From contig NZ_JH636049.1 of NCBI RefSeq assembly GCF_000258175.1, positions 52,221-116,220 of the forward strand: a stretch of 64,000 bases of DNA, given 5' to 3'. The notes beneath the pieces were generated by a model, which worked only from the letters and a program-made list of their open reading frames with translations, was not told where the DNA came from and ran no database searches. The DNA comes from Saccharomonospora xinjiangensis XJ-54 (GTDB lineage Bacteria > Actinomycetota > Actinomycetes > Mycobacteriales > Pseudonocardiaceae). The translations under genes and the position numbers were made by a program. Below, in pieces: positions 44,592 to 51,933 of this stretch; positions within the stretch are counted from its first letter, which is position 1; every line of letters begins with the position of its first letter.

Positions 44592-45521
44592 TCAACGGCT
44601 GCCGGGCACCGAGGACAGGAACGGGCTGCTCTGGCCGCTCCAGGACACCACGAGCCGTTCCCGGGCCCGCGTACAGGCTACGAAGAGCAGGCAGCGTTCC
44701 TTCAGCATGTCGTTGGCATGCGCAAGATTGTCTACGTCCACGGGTGTGACGTCCCTGGTGAAGGGAACAGCGCTCGCGGTGACACCCAGGACAGCCACGC
44801 AGCGGAATTCCAGGCCTTTCATGGCGTGCATGCTCGCCAGGCGTACTCCCTCGATATGTGCGCCTGGCCGGTCTCGGATCTTGACCGCGGGGATACCCTC
44901 GGCCGCCAGCCTGGCGTGGACCTTGTCCTGCAGGACATTGAAGCGCGTACAGACAGCGATCTCGTCCGTCTTCACACCCTGGTTCAGCCATTCCCGCACG
45001 TGGTCCACCAGCGCGGTGATCTCGTCGTGTTCGCTCGCGTATCCCGTGAGGTGTGGCCGGCTGCCACGCAGCAGGGAGCGGTAGCCGACCAGCGTGTCCG
45101 TGCTGTCACCGCCCAGCCCCTCGACGGTCGTGTCGGCGAGCACTCCGACGGACCAGGCGAGAATCTCGGCCGTACTCCGGTAGTTGATCCGCAGGCGGCT
45201 ACTGCGGCCGGTCACGGGAATCCCGAGAGCATGCAGCGACACTCGGGAGTCGTAGATCCGCTGATGCGGGTCGCCGGTGATGAACAGATCGTCCGGGCCT
45301 TCGGCGACCGCGGCGCGAACCACTCGCCACTGCGCCGGATGCAGGTCCTGGGCTTCGTCGATGACGACATGCTGGTAGCGGTGCGGGCCGAAGTCGGCTC
45401 CGGCGAGCAGTTCGGCCGCGTGAGCACAGACTTGAAGGTGAGTGGTCTTGCCTGCCGAGCGCAGCTCGGTGCGGAACATCTCCACGGCACGCCAGAGCTG
45501 TCGGCGCTGCCGGGACCGCAA
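44592..45521 (-). pseudogene. UvrD/Rep-type helicase lacking its N-terminus
   Basis: The 309 codons encode superfamily 1 helicase motifs II to VI: VVIDEAQDLHPAQW, ITGDPHQRIYDSR, LRINYRSTAEIL, LASMHAMKGLEF and VACTRARERLVV. Motif I (Walker A) and Ia, expected upstream, are absent; the sequence past 45521 shifts frame and matches nothing. Without motif I the product cannot hydrolyse ATP. It converges on jetD. It may have been part of a defence gene before being cut by the rearrangement that also left the mcrC fragment. Confidence 0.65.
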
Positions 45522-45719
45522 CGCGGAGCCGCGCGATGTCCGTCGAGGAGCTTGCGGATGCCGTGTACCGGGGCATCGATTCGATACAGCAGGCTCGGCA
45601 GGTTGGAAGACCTCTTCCGCCGCGCTCAGCGCACGTGAGATCTACGCCAAAGGCAACGCACCCCACGGCTCCCACCGTGTGAAGCACACGGGCATCACCC
45701 TCCATCAACACGCCCTCGA

Positions 45720-46190
45720 GTCAGGAACCATGCGGATGGTGTCGTGTTCGTCGAGGTGATGGGTGGCCTGCAGGATGCAGTGACCCCGGAAACCGTCGAA
45801 CCCGGCCAGCGCGTCGCGCAGTGCGGCGGTGACGAAGTTTTCGAAGATTTTCGCCAGGTCCAACAGGAAGCCGTGCACGGCGAATTCGCCGGGCCGGTGT
45901 TCGATCGACGCGCCGCGGAGCACGAGGCCCGTCAGTAGGAGTGCGTCGTGGTAGCGGGCGTTGAGCCGACTGGGCCGCCAGGCAGGCAGCGGGTGGCCAC
46001 GCGGGATCGGGGTGATCTCACCGAGCCGCACCCGCAGCCGCAGTAGCCGCCCGCGCACGTCGGCGGGGATGCCGCCGGGCAGGCGGAGCAGCACTTCGCA
46101 GGCGGTGCGCAGCAACTGGTTCTCCGCGATGTCGGTGGTGTACTCATCGTGGGCGATCTCCAGCGGGAGAAGTCTGCCATGATGCTTGCG
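45720..46190 (-). pseudogene. mcrC internal fragment
   Basis: The frame reads LLPLEIAHDEYTTDIAENQLLRTA onward, with IPRGHPLPAWRPSRLNARYHDALLL, EFAVHGFLLDLAKIFENFVTAAL and LDEHDTIRMVPD. These are the central blocks of McrC, the nuclease/specificity partner of the McrBC modification-dependent restriction system. The N-terminal part of McrC is replaced by a transposase start, and the C-terminal PD-(D/E)xK nuclease end is missing. No mcrB is present. A relic. Confidence 0.7.
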
Positions 46191-46366
46191 GACCTGGGCG
46201 GCGTGCCGGACGCGGCGCCACGCATGACCAGCGCGGTGTCCTGTCCTGCCGGCTGGACGTGCCGGCAACAACGGCTCGATCCGCTCCCACAACTCATCCG
46301 AGACCACCCACGGCACAGCCACACCAAGATCATCTCAACCCAAGATCACCAATGTGTTAGGAGCTC
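46191..46366 (-). mobile_element. IS5-type transposase 5' remnant
   Basis: Reads VPWVVSDELWERIEPLLPARPA, the standard start of IS5-family (DUF4096) transposases, in frame with the mcrC fragment that follows. Only about 30 codons match; the rest of the element is gone. The element end may lie near 46366. This insertion and deletion probably destroyed mcrC. Confidence 0.6.
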
Positions 46367-46454
46367 TTACTCCATTCCGGGGACAGTGACCGGTTTCCCC
46401 GCTAGTTCCCAGTCAGCTGACCAAGAATATCGCTGCACCGACGATGGGAGAGCG

Positions 46455-47132
46455 ATGCCGGAACAGAAATGGGTCACGCTACCGGATGGACGAAAAGTTC
46501 CACTGAACAAGCCGAAAAGACGGGGCGCGCCGGCTGTCCTGGCGGTTGGCACCGCAGTGGTGCTCGGTGCGTCGGGCGGGCTCGGTGGCATCGCTGCGGT
46601 CAGCGGGTCCGCGGGTGGTTCCACCGCCGTCTCCGCAGCCGAGTCCGCAGTGGTCCGCAACATCCACTCCCACCTCAGCAAGGCGAAACGAACTGCACGA
46701 CAGGGGAATTCTCAGCGCGCCTGGCAGCAGCTGCGAATGCGCAAAGGCCCAGAACGACACGAGAACGCCGTCGAGTGCGTTACTTTCACCTTTGGTCAGG
46801 TGCAGGAATTCTTCCTCACCACGCCCTGCCAAAGCCTCGAACGCTGGCAGTACCCGATCACCGATGGGGCAGGCAGCACGATGCTGGTGGCCGTTTCCAA
46901 GGTAACCATGCGGCAAGCGTCGCAAGCCCGGCAATTCCGTCGCCTTATCGATGAACATGGCACCGGCGACATCCACCCGATCGCACCCATCGTGCCGTTC
47001 ACCGGCCACCACTACGACTCGAAACCAGCGGGCAGATCGGTGATCGTCGCCGAAGCCGAACCGCTAACCGGAAATCCCTCCGAAGCAGTCCTCCAAGCCA
47101 CCGCCGAAGCAGCTACCGCCATCACCTCGTGA
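46455..47132 (+). CDS. Membrane-anchored protein of unknown function
   Basis: A 225-residue protein with no recognised family. After a basic cytoplasmic tail (PDGRKVPLNKPKRRG) is one membrane helix (about 25-50, AVLAVGTAVVLGASGGLGGIAA), then an extracytoplasmic region with a helix rich in Arg/Lys (HSHLSKAKRTARQGNSQRAW) and a domain with ECVTFTFGQVQEFFLTTPCQ, where two cysteines may pair. It ends with SVIVAEAEPLTGN. The ATG at 46455 has GGGAG upstream. GC is lower than in the surrounding chromosome. It sits between the IS5 remnant and the ABC operon. Confidence 0.6.
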   Translation: MPEQKWVTLPDGRKVPLNKPKRRGAPAVLAVGTAVVLGASGGLGGIAAVSGSAGGSTAVSAAESAVVRNIHSHLSKAKRTARQGNSQRAWQQLRMRKGPERHENAVECVTFTFGQVQEFFLTTPCQSLERWQYPITDGAGSTMLVAVSKVTMRQASQARQFRRLIDEHGTGDIHPIAPIVPFTGHHYDSKPAGRSVIVAEAEPLTGNPSEAVLQATAEAATAITS

Positions 47133-47454
47133 TCACGGGGCGCAACGTGCCAGCAGGGGAACCCCGCCGAGCGCCCCGGATCTGACATCGACGGGAAGTT
47201 CACGGGCGTGACCGTTCGTATGCGGCCTCCGCCCCGCAGAGGGCATCACCTTGGAGATCCTCGGTTCGCAAGCAGCCTTCCAAACCGACCGCTTGTAAAC
47301 AGGCGCGTCTACAGGGCTGCGAGTAAACAGAATATCGCCTTCGGCGTTGAGGCAGATAATCGGCAACCAACGGATCGGCGCGAAGAGCCGGCCACGTTGC
47401 TGTCACGGTGTGTACATTGTGGAGTCAACGACACACAGAACAGCAACGTTCGCA
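47133..47454. other. Intergenic, nothing identified
   Basis: About 320 bp between convergent genes, lower in GC than its neighbours. Frames are short and carry no motifs. No strong hairpin was seen. It may mark the right edge of the island. Confidence 0.35.
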
Positions 47455-48165
47455 TCAGGCGTCACGACTCCAGAAGGTCCACGTCGCTACGACAGCGATG
47501 ACGGCGATCCACGCGACCAGGATGAGCGCGCCGGTCCCTGGCGTCAGGATCGGATCCGCATTGGACAGATAGAGCAGACGGCCGGCTCGGTCGGGTAGCC
47601 AGCGGGCATGTTCGGTGACGCCAGCCAGCAGGGGCGAGGCGATGAGCACGACGGCGAGCATGGTCACCAGCGGCGGAATGAGCGAGCGGAACAGGACCGT
47701 CACGGCGAAGCCGAGCAGCCCGATCAGCACGAGGTAGACCGCAGCTCCGGCGAGTGGCTGTATGTCAACGAACGACAGGCTGCCGTCCCGGAGCGAGACC
47801 GACGCGGTCGCCAGTGCTGCCCCGACCGAGGTGGCGCTTGTGATCGCGGCCGCGGTCACGAAGGCGATGGTCTTGGCGGCCAGGAGCAGCGGCCGGTTCG
47901 GTGTGGCGGTCAGGGCTGTCCGGATCTGTCTGCCCTCGTACTCGGTGGCAACGGCGAGGACGCCGACGATGAGGAAACCGATCTGGACGAACGGGACCGT
48001 CTGAACCACGACCTGGACCATGTTCGCCTCGTCGGTGGATGCGGCGACGGCTGCCGAGAGGACGAGGGAGGCCGCGACGGTGCCGTGCATGGCCGTCATC
48101 ACCGCGGGCAGGCCACGGAGCTTGCTCAGCTCCGCCGCGACCATGTTGGTGAAAACGCGATTCAT
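47455..48165 (-). CDS. ABC-2 type transporter permease
   Basis: A 236-residue integral membrane protein with six helices, the ABC-2 permease pattern: MVAAELSKLRGLPAVMT at the N-terminus, FLIVGVLAVATEYEGRQIRTALTATP (the conserved E-Y-E-G/R-QI-TAL-A-P block linking helices 2 and 3), and FAVTVLFRSLIPPLVTMLAVV. It overlaps the preceding permease gene by four bases and is the last gene of an ATPase-permease-permease operon. Such transporters often confer resistance to peptide antibiotics or export lipids; the substrate is not evident. Confidence 0.82.
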   Translation of the reverse strand: MNRVFTNMVAAELSKLRGLPAVMTAMHGTVAASLVLSAAVAASTDEANMVQVVVQTVPFVQIGFLIVGVLAVATEYEGRQIRTALTATPNRPLLLAAKTIAFVTAAAITSATSVGAALATASVSLRDGSLSFVDIQPLAGAAVYLVLIGLLGFAVTVLFRSLIPPLVTMLAVVLIASPLLAGVTEHARWLPDRAGRLLYLSNADPILTPGTGALILVAWIAVIAVVATWTFWSRDA

Positions 48166-48953
48166 GCGTCGCGGCGGGTGAAGACGACAGCGGACACGAC
48201 GAGCGCTCCCATCGCCCAGGCCGCCATGACGAGGCCGCCGGTGAGCGGATCGAGAGGGTGGTCCAGGGCGATGGAGTCCCTGGCGAACAGCCGGATGCCT
48301 GCCAGGTCGGGCAGGTAGCGGGCGAGCGGGATGAGGTTGCTCAACAGCAGCGACACGGACAGCAGAGAGCTATTGGCGACGAGGACCACGAGCGGGACGA
48401 TGCCGTTGCGAGTGAGCACCGTGACCGCCACGGCGATGAGCCCTGTCAGCGTCCAGTACAGGGCCGCACCCACAGAGCGAGCGACCATCTCGGCGAGATC
48501 GTCGGCGGCGGGTGCGGCTTCGCCGACAACCAGGTGTGCCACGGCGAGGCAGGCAGGGATGGTGACCACGGCCGTTGCGAACACGATGAGCACGACGGAG
48601 TGGGCTTTCGCGGCGAGCACGGCGAGCCGCCGCGGTGTCGCGGCGAGCGTTGCGGTGATCTGCCTGCCACCTCCGGCATCGGAGCTGTTCGCCGTGTATT
48701 CGCTGCTCACCGCGACGACGCCGAGGACGACCGCGCCGACCGTCCCGATCGGCACCACGGAGAAGACCACCTCGACCGGGGAGGTGGAGGCGATGAGCTC
48801 GGAGCGGCCCGACCGGATGGCGTTGCGGACGCTGAACGAGTTGAGGACGGTGATGGCGATCGAGCCCACCACCACGACGCCGACGGCGACGAGTGCGGCG
48901 GGCAAGGCCGCGGTCTTGCGCAATTCGGCACTGAGCACACGCGGGGACATCAT
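48162..48953 (-). CDS. ABC-2 type transporter permease
   Basis: A 263-residue six-helix permease paralogous to the downstream one: LSAELRKTAALPAALVAVGVVVVG at the N-terminus, VVLGVVAVSSEYTAN followed by GRQITATLAATPRRLAVL, the same linker block, and ALYWTLTGLIAVAVTVLTRNGIVPLVVL. It probably forms a heterodimer with its partner in the membrane. It overlaps the ATPase stop and the next permease start by four bases each. Its extra residues between the linker halves (SSDAGG) are a small difference from the partner. Confidence 0.82.
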   Translation of the reverse strand: MMSPRVLSAELRKTAALPAALVAVGVVVVGSIAITVLNSFSVRNAIRSGRSELIASTSPVEVVFSVVPIGTVGAVVLGVVAVSSEYTANSSDAGGGRQITATLAATPRRLAVLAAKAHSVVLIVFATAVVTIPACLAVAHLVVGEAAPAADDLAEMVARSVGAALYWTLTGLIAVAVTVLTRNGIVPLVVLVANSSLLSVSLLLSNLIPLARYLPDLAGIRLFARDSIALDHPLDPLTGGLVMAAWAMGALVVSAVVFTRRDA

Positions 48954-49666
48954 CGCCCTTCCCCCTCCGGGGTCGTGGCGGTGAGAGCGAAGAACGCGTC
49001 CTCGAGCGTGTCGTACCCCGCTGTGACCTGAGCGAGCGGGCCTGCGGCCACGACGCTACCTGCACTGATCACCACAAGGTCGTCGGCGATTTCGGCGACC
49101 TCGCTCATCAGGTGACTGGACAACAGCACCGTGCCTCCCGCATCTGCCTGGGCGCGCAGCAGGCCACGCAGCCACCGGATGCCTTCGGGGTCCAACCCGT
49201 TCATCGGCTCGTCGAGCACGAGCGCGGCTGGCTCCCCCAGGAGCGCGGTGGCGAGCCCAAGCCGCTGCCCCATGCCGAGCGAGAACCTCCCTACGCGGGT
49301 GCGTCCAGTGTCTGCGAGTCCGGCCTGTTCGAGTACCTCGTTCACGCGTCGCTTCGAAATGCCATTGCTGCGGGCGACCCATGTCAGGTGGTTGCGGGCG
49401 GTGCGGGAGCGGTGAGCGCCGGACCCGTCCAGCATGGATCCGACCGTGCGTAAGGGGTTGCGCAGACTCCGGTACGCCCGCCCGGCGATCAGCGCCGTTC
49501 CCGCGGTGGGCCGGTCCAGACCGAGCAAGATGCGCAAGGTGCAGGATTTGCCAGCCCCGTTCGGTCCGAGGAACCCCGTGACGCGACCGGGAAGAGCCTC
49601 GAACGTGACGTCGGAGAGCACAGCTCGACAGCCGTGTCGCTTGGTGACACCGTCTACGGAAAGCAT
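48950..49666 (-). CDS. ABC transporter ATPase
   Basis: A 238-residue nucleotide-binding subunit. Walker A GPNGAGKS, signature FSLGMGQRLGLATAL, Walker B ALVLDEPMNGLDPEG and the switch His in LLSSHLMSEV are all intact. It belongs to the drug/bacitracin exporter (BcrA/NatA-like) group. The ATG at 49666 (MLSVDGVTKRHG) fits the family; the longer frame adds eight residues. It heads the operon and is divergent from a histidine kinase/response regulator pair, a layout typical of inducible antimicrobial peptide or envelope-stress transporters. Confidence 0.88.
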   Translation of the reverse strand: MLSVDGVTKRHGCRAVLSDVTFEALPGRVTGFLGPNGAGKSCTLRILLGLDRPTAGTALIAGRAYRSLRNPLRTVGSMLDGSGAHRSRTARNHLTWVARSNGISKRRVNEVLEQAGLADTGRTRVGRFSLGMGQRLGLATALLGEPAALVLDEPMNGLDPEGIRWLRGLLRAQADAGGTVLLSSHLMSEVAEIADDLVVISAGSVVAAGPLAQVTAGYDTLEDAFFALTATTPEGEGR

Positions 49667-49798
49667 GATTCCATGCCAGCCGAGGACCATGCGCGCGTCA
49701 TCGGACCTCGGCCCGGACCTTCATCGGCATCCTCGGTCCCAGGTCTCTCCGACCCTGGACCGATGCCCACGACTGGACCCGAACTTTAGACTGAGCCG

Positions 49799-50653
49799 AT
49801 GGACAGCGGTCGGCCGAGGTGGCGCCCACGTGCGTGGCTCGTGGCCCTGTTCGTGCTGATCACCGTCGCCCTCGCCCTGACCACGGTCGGGGTCGCCCGC
49901 CCGGTCGCGACCTGGGTCGTGCTCGGTGTGGCCGTCGCCATCACGATCTCCGTGGTGGGCTGGGCATTCACCCGGACCAGGACGCAGCGCGAACGGTACG
50001 AGAACGACCTCGCGGCATGGGCTGCGGAGCGTGCGACGCAGATTGAGCGACTGCGGATCGCCGCGGACCTGCACGACCTGGTGTCCCACGGCCTCGGGCT
50101 CATCACCGTTCGCGCCGCCGCGGCCCGCAGTGTGACAGGACCGGACGGCGAGGCGGAGCGAGTGAGCGCGCTGGCCGACGTCGAGCGCACCAGCCGCGAG
50201 ACCACCACCGAGCTCCGCCGGATGCTGAACGTTCTGCGCAGCCCCGGTGCGGCACCGCTGCGCCCGGCCGACACCATCGACGACCTGCCCGCGATCGTGA
50301 AAGCCGCCAACGACGCACGGGTGACAGCCAGCCTGGACATCGACGAACTGGACGACGTGTCGCCCGGCGCGCAGCTCACCGTCTGCGCCGTCGTCCGTGA
50401 GGCCCTGAACAACACCGTCCGGCACGCGGGCCCCACGAGTGCGCGCGTCAGCGTCCACCGGAGCCAGGAGTCCGTCGTCGTGGACGTGCGGGATGCCGGA
50501 CCGCGAAGCGGCTGGCGGCCACAACCCGGGGCTGGCCACGGCCTCGACGGCCTGCGCCAGCGCATCACCGCCCTCGGAGGCACCCTGCACGCAGTGCCCG
50601 AGGGAAACGGATTCCGCCTCACCGCCCATATCCCCGATCGGGAACGCCTGTGA
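49799..50653 (+). CDS. Sensor histidine kinase (NarL/DesK-type)
   Basis: A 284-residue membrane kinase. Two transmembrane helices (WLVALFVLITVALALTTVGVA and ATWVVLGVAVAITISVVGWAF) have almost no extracytoplasmic loop, so it likely senses a signal in or at the membrane. The HisKA_3 dimerisation helix carries phosphoacceptor His92 in AADLHDLVSHGL, and the ATPase domain shows VREALNNTVRHAG and GHGLDGLRQRI. Its stop overlaps the regulator's GTG (GTGA). Divergent from the ABC operon it probably controls. Confidence 0.88.
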   Translation: MDSGRPRWRPRAWLVALFVLITVALALTTVGVARPVATWVVLGVAVAITISVVGWAFTRTRTQRERYENDLAAWAAERATQIERLRIAADLHDLVSHGLGLITVRAAAARSVTGPDGEAERVSALADVERTSRETTTELRRMLNVLRSPGAAPLRPADTIDDLPAIVKAANDARVTASLDIDELDDVSPGAQLTVCAVVREALNNTVRHAGPTSARVSVHRSQESVVVDVRDAGPRSGWRPQPGAGHGLDGLRQRITALGGTLHAVPEGNGFRLTAHIPDRERL

Positions 50654-51330
50654 CCGATCTCGGATATGGGCGGCCCGCGATCTCCGTTCTCATCGTCGAT
50701 GACCAGCCCCTGCTCCGGCACAGCCTCGCCATCCTCGTCGAGGGCTCGCCGGACCTCGAAGTCGTCGGAGAAGCAGCCACCGGCCGGGAAGCCGTGCGTC
50801 TCGCGCGCAAGGTCGTCCCCGACGTGATCCTGATGGACATTCGCATGACGGACGGCGACGGGATCGAGGCGACGCGCAGCATCACAGCCGACCCGAGTCT
50901 CGCGACGTGCCGCGTACTCGTGCTCAGCATGTTCGAACTCGACGAGTACGTCTACGGCGCGCTTCGAGCCGGGGCCGGCGGCTTCCTCCTCAAGGACGCT
51001 CAGCCCGACCAGCTCGTCGATGCGATCCGCCGCACCCACGCCGGGGAGTCCCTCTTCGCTCCGGCGATCCTGATCCGGCTCGTCGAATGCTACGTCAACC
51101 GTCCCGCCGCCTCGCCGGTCAGAAGGCTCGACGCGCTCACGGAGCGGGAGACCGAAGTGCTCACGCTCGTCGGCCGAGGACTGTCCAACGACGAGATCGC
51201 CACCGCGCTCACCATCTCCATCAAGACCGTCAAGACCCACATCGGCAACCTCCTCGCGAAGCTCCGCGCCCGCGACCGCGCCCAGCTTGTCATCGCCGCT
51301 TACGAGAGCGGTCTGGTGTCGCGGAGCTGA
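50650..51330 (+). CDS. NarL/FixJ-type response regulator
   Basis: A 226-residue regulator: receiver domain with acidic pocket VLIVDDQPLLR, phosphoacceptor Asp63 in DVILMDIRMTDGDG, and the Lys in GFLLKDAQPDQ, followed by a LuxR-type HTH (LTERETEVLTLVGRGLSNDEIATALTISIKTVKTHIGNLL). Cotranscribed with the kinase through a four-base overlap. Its probable target is the divergent ABC operon; no operator was pinpointed in the 132-bp gap. Confidence 0.9.
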   Translation: MTDLGYGRPAISVLIVDDQPLLRHSLAILVEGSPDLEVVGEAATGREAVRLARKVVPDVILMDIRMTDGDGIEATRSITADPSLATCRVLVLSMFELDEYVYGALRAGAGGFLLKDAQPDQLVDAIRRTHAGESLFAPAILIRLVECYVNRPAASPVRRLDALTERETEVLTLVGRGLSNDEIATALTISIKTVKTHIGNLLAKLRARDRAQLVIAAYESGLVSRS

Positions 51331-51933
51331 AGGAGGGAAGGACGACAGTCACCTTTCCGACGCTGACCGTGCTGAGGCGCAGGCGCATGGCCTCGGCCGC
51401 CTCGGTGCTCCAGGAGCAGGTCGGCGATCTCGACGTGTTCGCGGCAGCGGATGATCGCTCGGTCGCGGGCGCCGGTACTCGATGAGCCGTCGAAGCGCCG
51501 GGCTGGGCTCGGTATGACCACTTGTTGATTCACTCGAGTTAGGCTGCTGGGCGGCTGGCGCGCAGAAGACCTCGCGATCGGGCTCGGCTGGTTACCAGCG
51601 GTGCTGCCGGGCACAGTCACAGCGGGCGGGAGTGCCGCAGCAACTTCCAACACGACTACATCGTCTGGTTCAGCGCCGGTAACACCACCCAGGTCCCCTA
51701 CACCCGAGTTGGCCACTCCCGACGGCAGTGGGTGCTGGGTCGGTGTGGGAGCGTGGCCGAACGCTGCTGTTCCGTCGGTCCCCGACTCAGCGGTGAGGCT
51801 TTGAACCGAGCCGATCGGTGAAGGGTGTCCCGCGGCAATCCGCGCGGTAGGTCGCCGGTCCGATTTCCGGATTCGTCGTCGCGTCGCCGGAGAGCGGGGC
51901 CGCCCGGTCGATCGAGCGGCCCCGCCACTGCCG
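51331..51933. other. Degraded region between response regulator and PKS
   Basis: About 600 bp with no intact gene. One short stretch (about 51628-51720, plus strand) reads CRSNFQHDYIVWFSAGN and onward, vaguely like an NB-ARC/STAND segment, but it cannot be extended. A frame just before it (LLGGWRAEDLAIGLGW) is equally isolated. Probably gene remnants. The PKS stop lies at the right edge. Confidence 0.35.

Noticed and set aside
44592..46366. Functional McrBC system
   Set aside because: Only the middle of mcrC remains, mcrB is absent and the adjacent helicase is not an McrB-type GTPase.
28723..47454. Direct repeat of the tRNA-Leu 3' end marking an attR site
   Set aside because: No second copy of the T-arm/acceptor sequence was found by eye downstream; short matches to CTCGGACAC-like strings appear to be chance.
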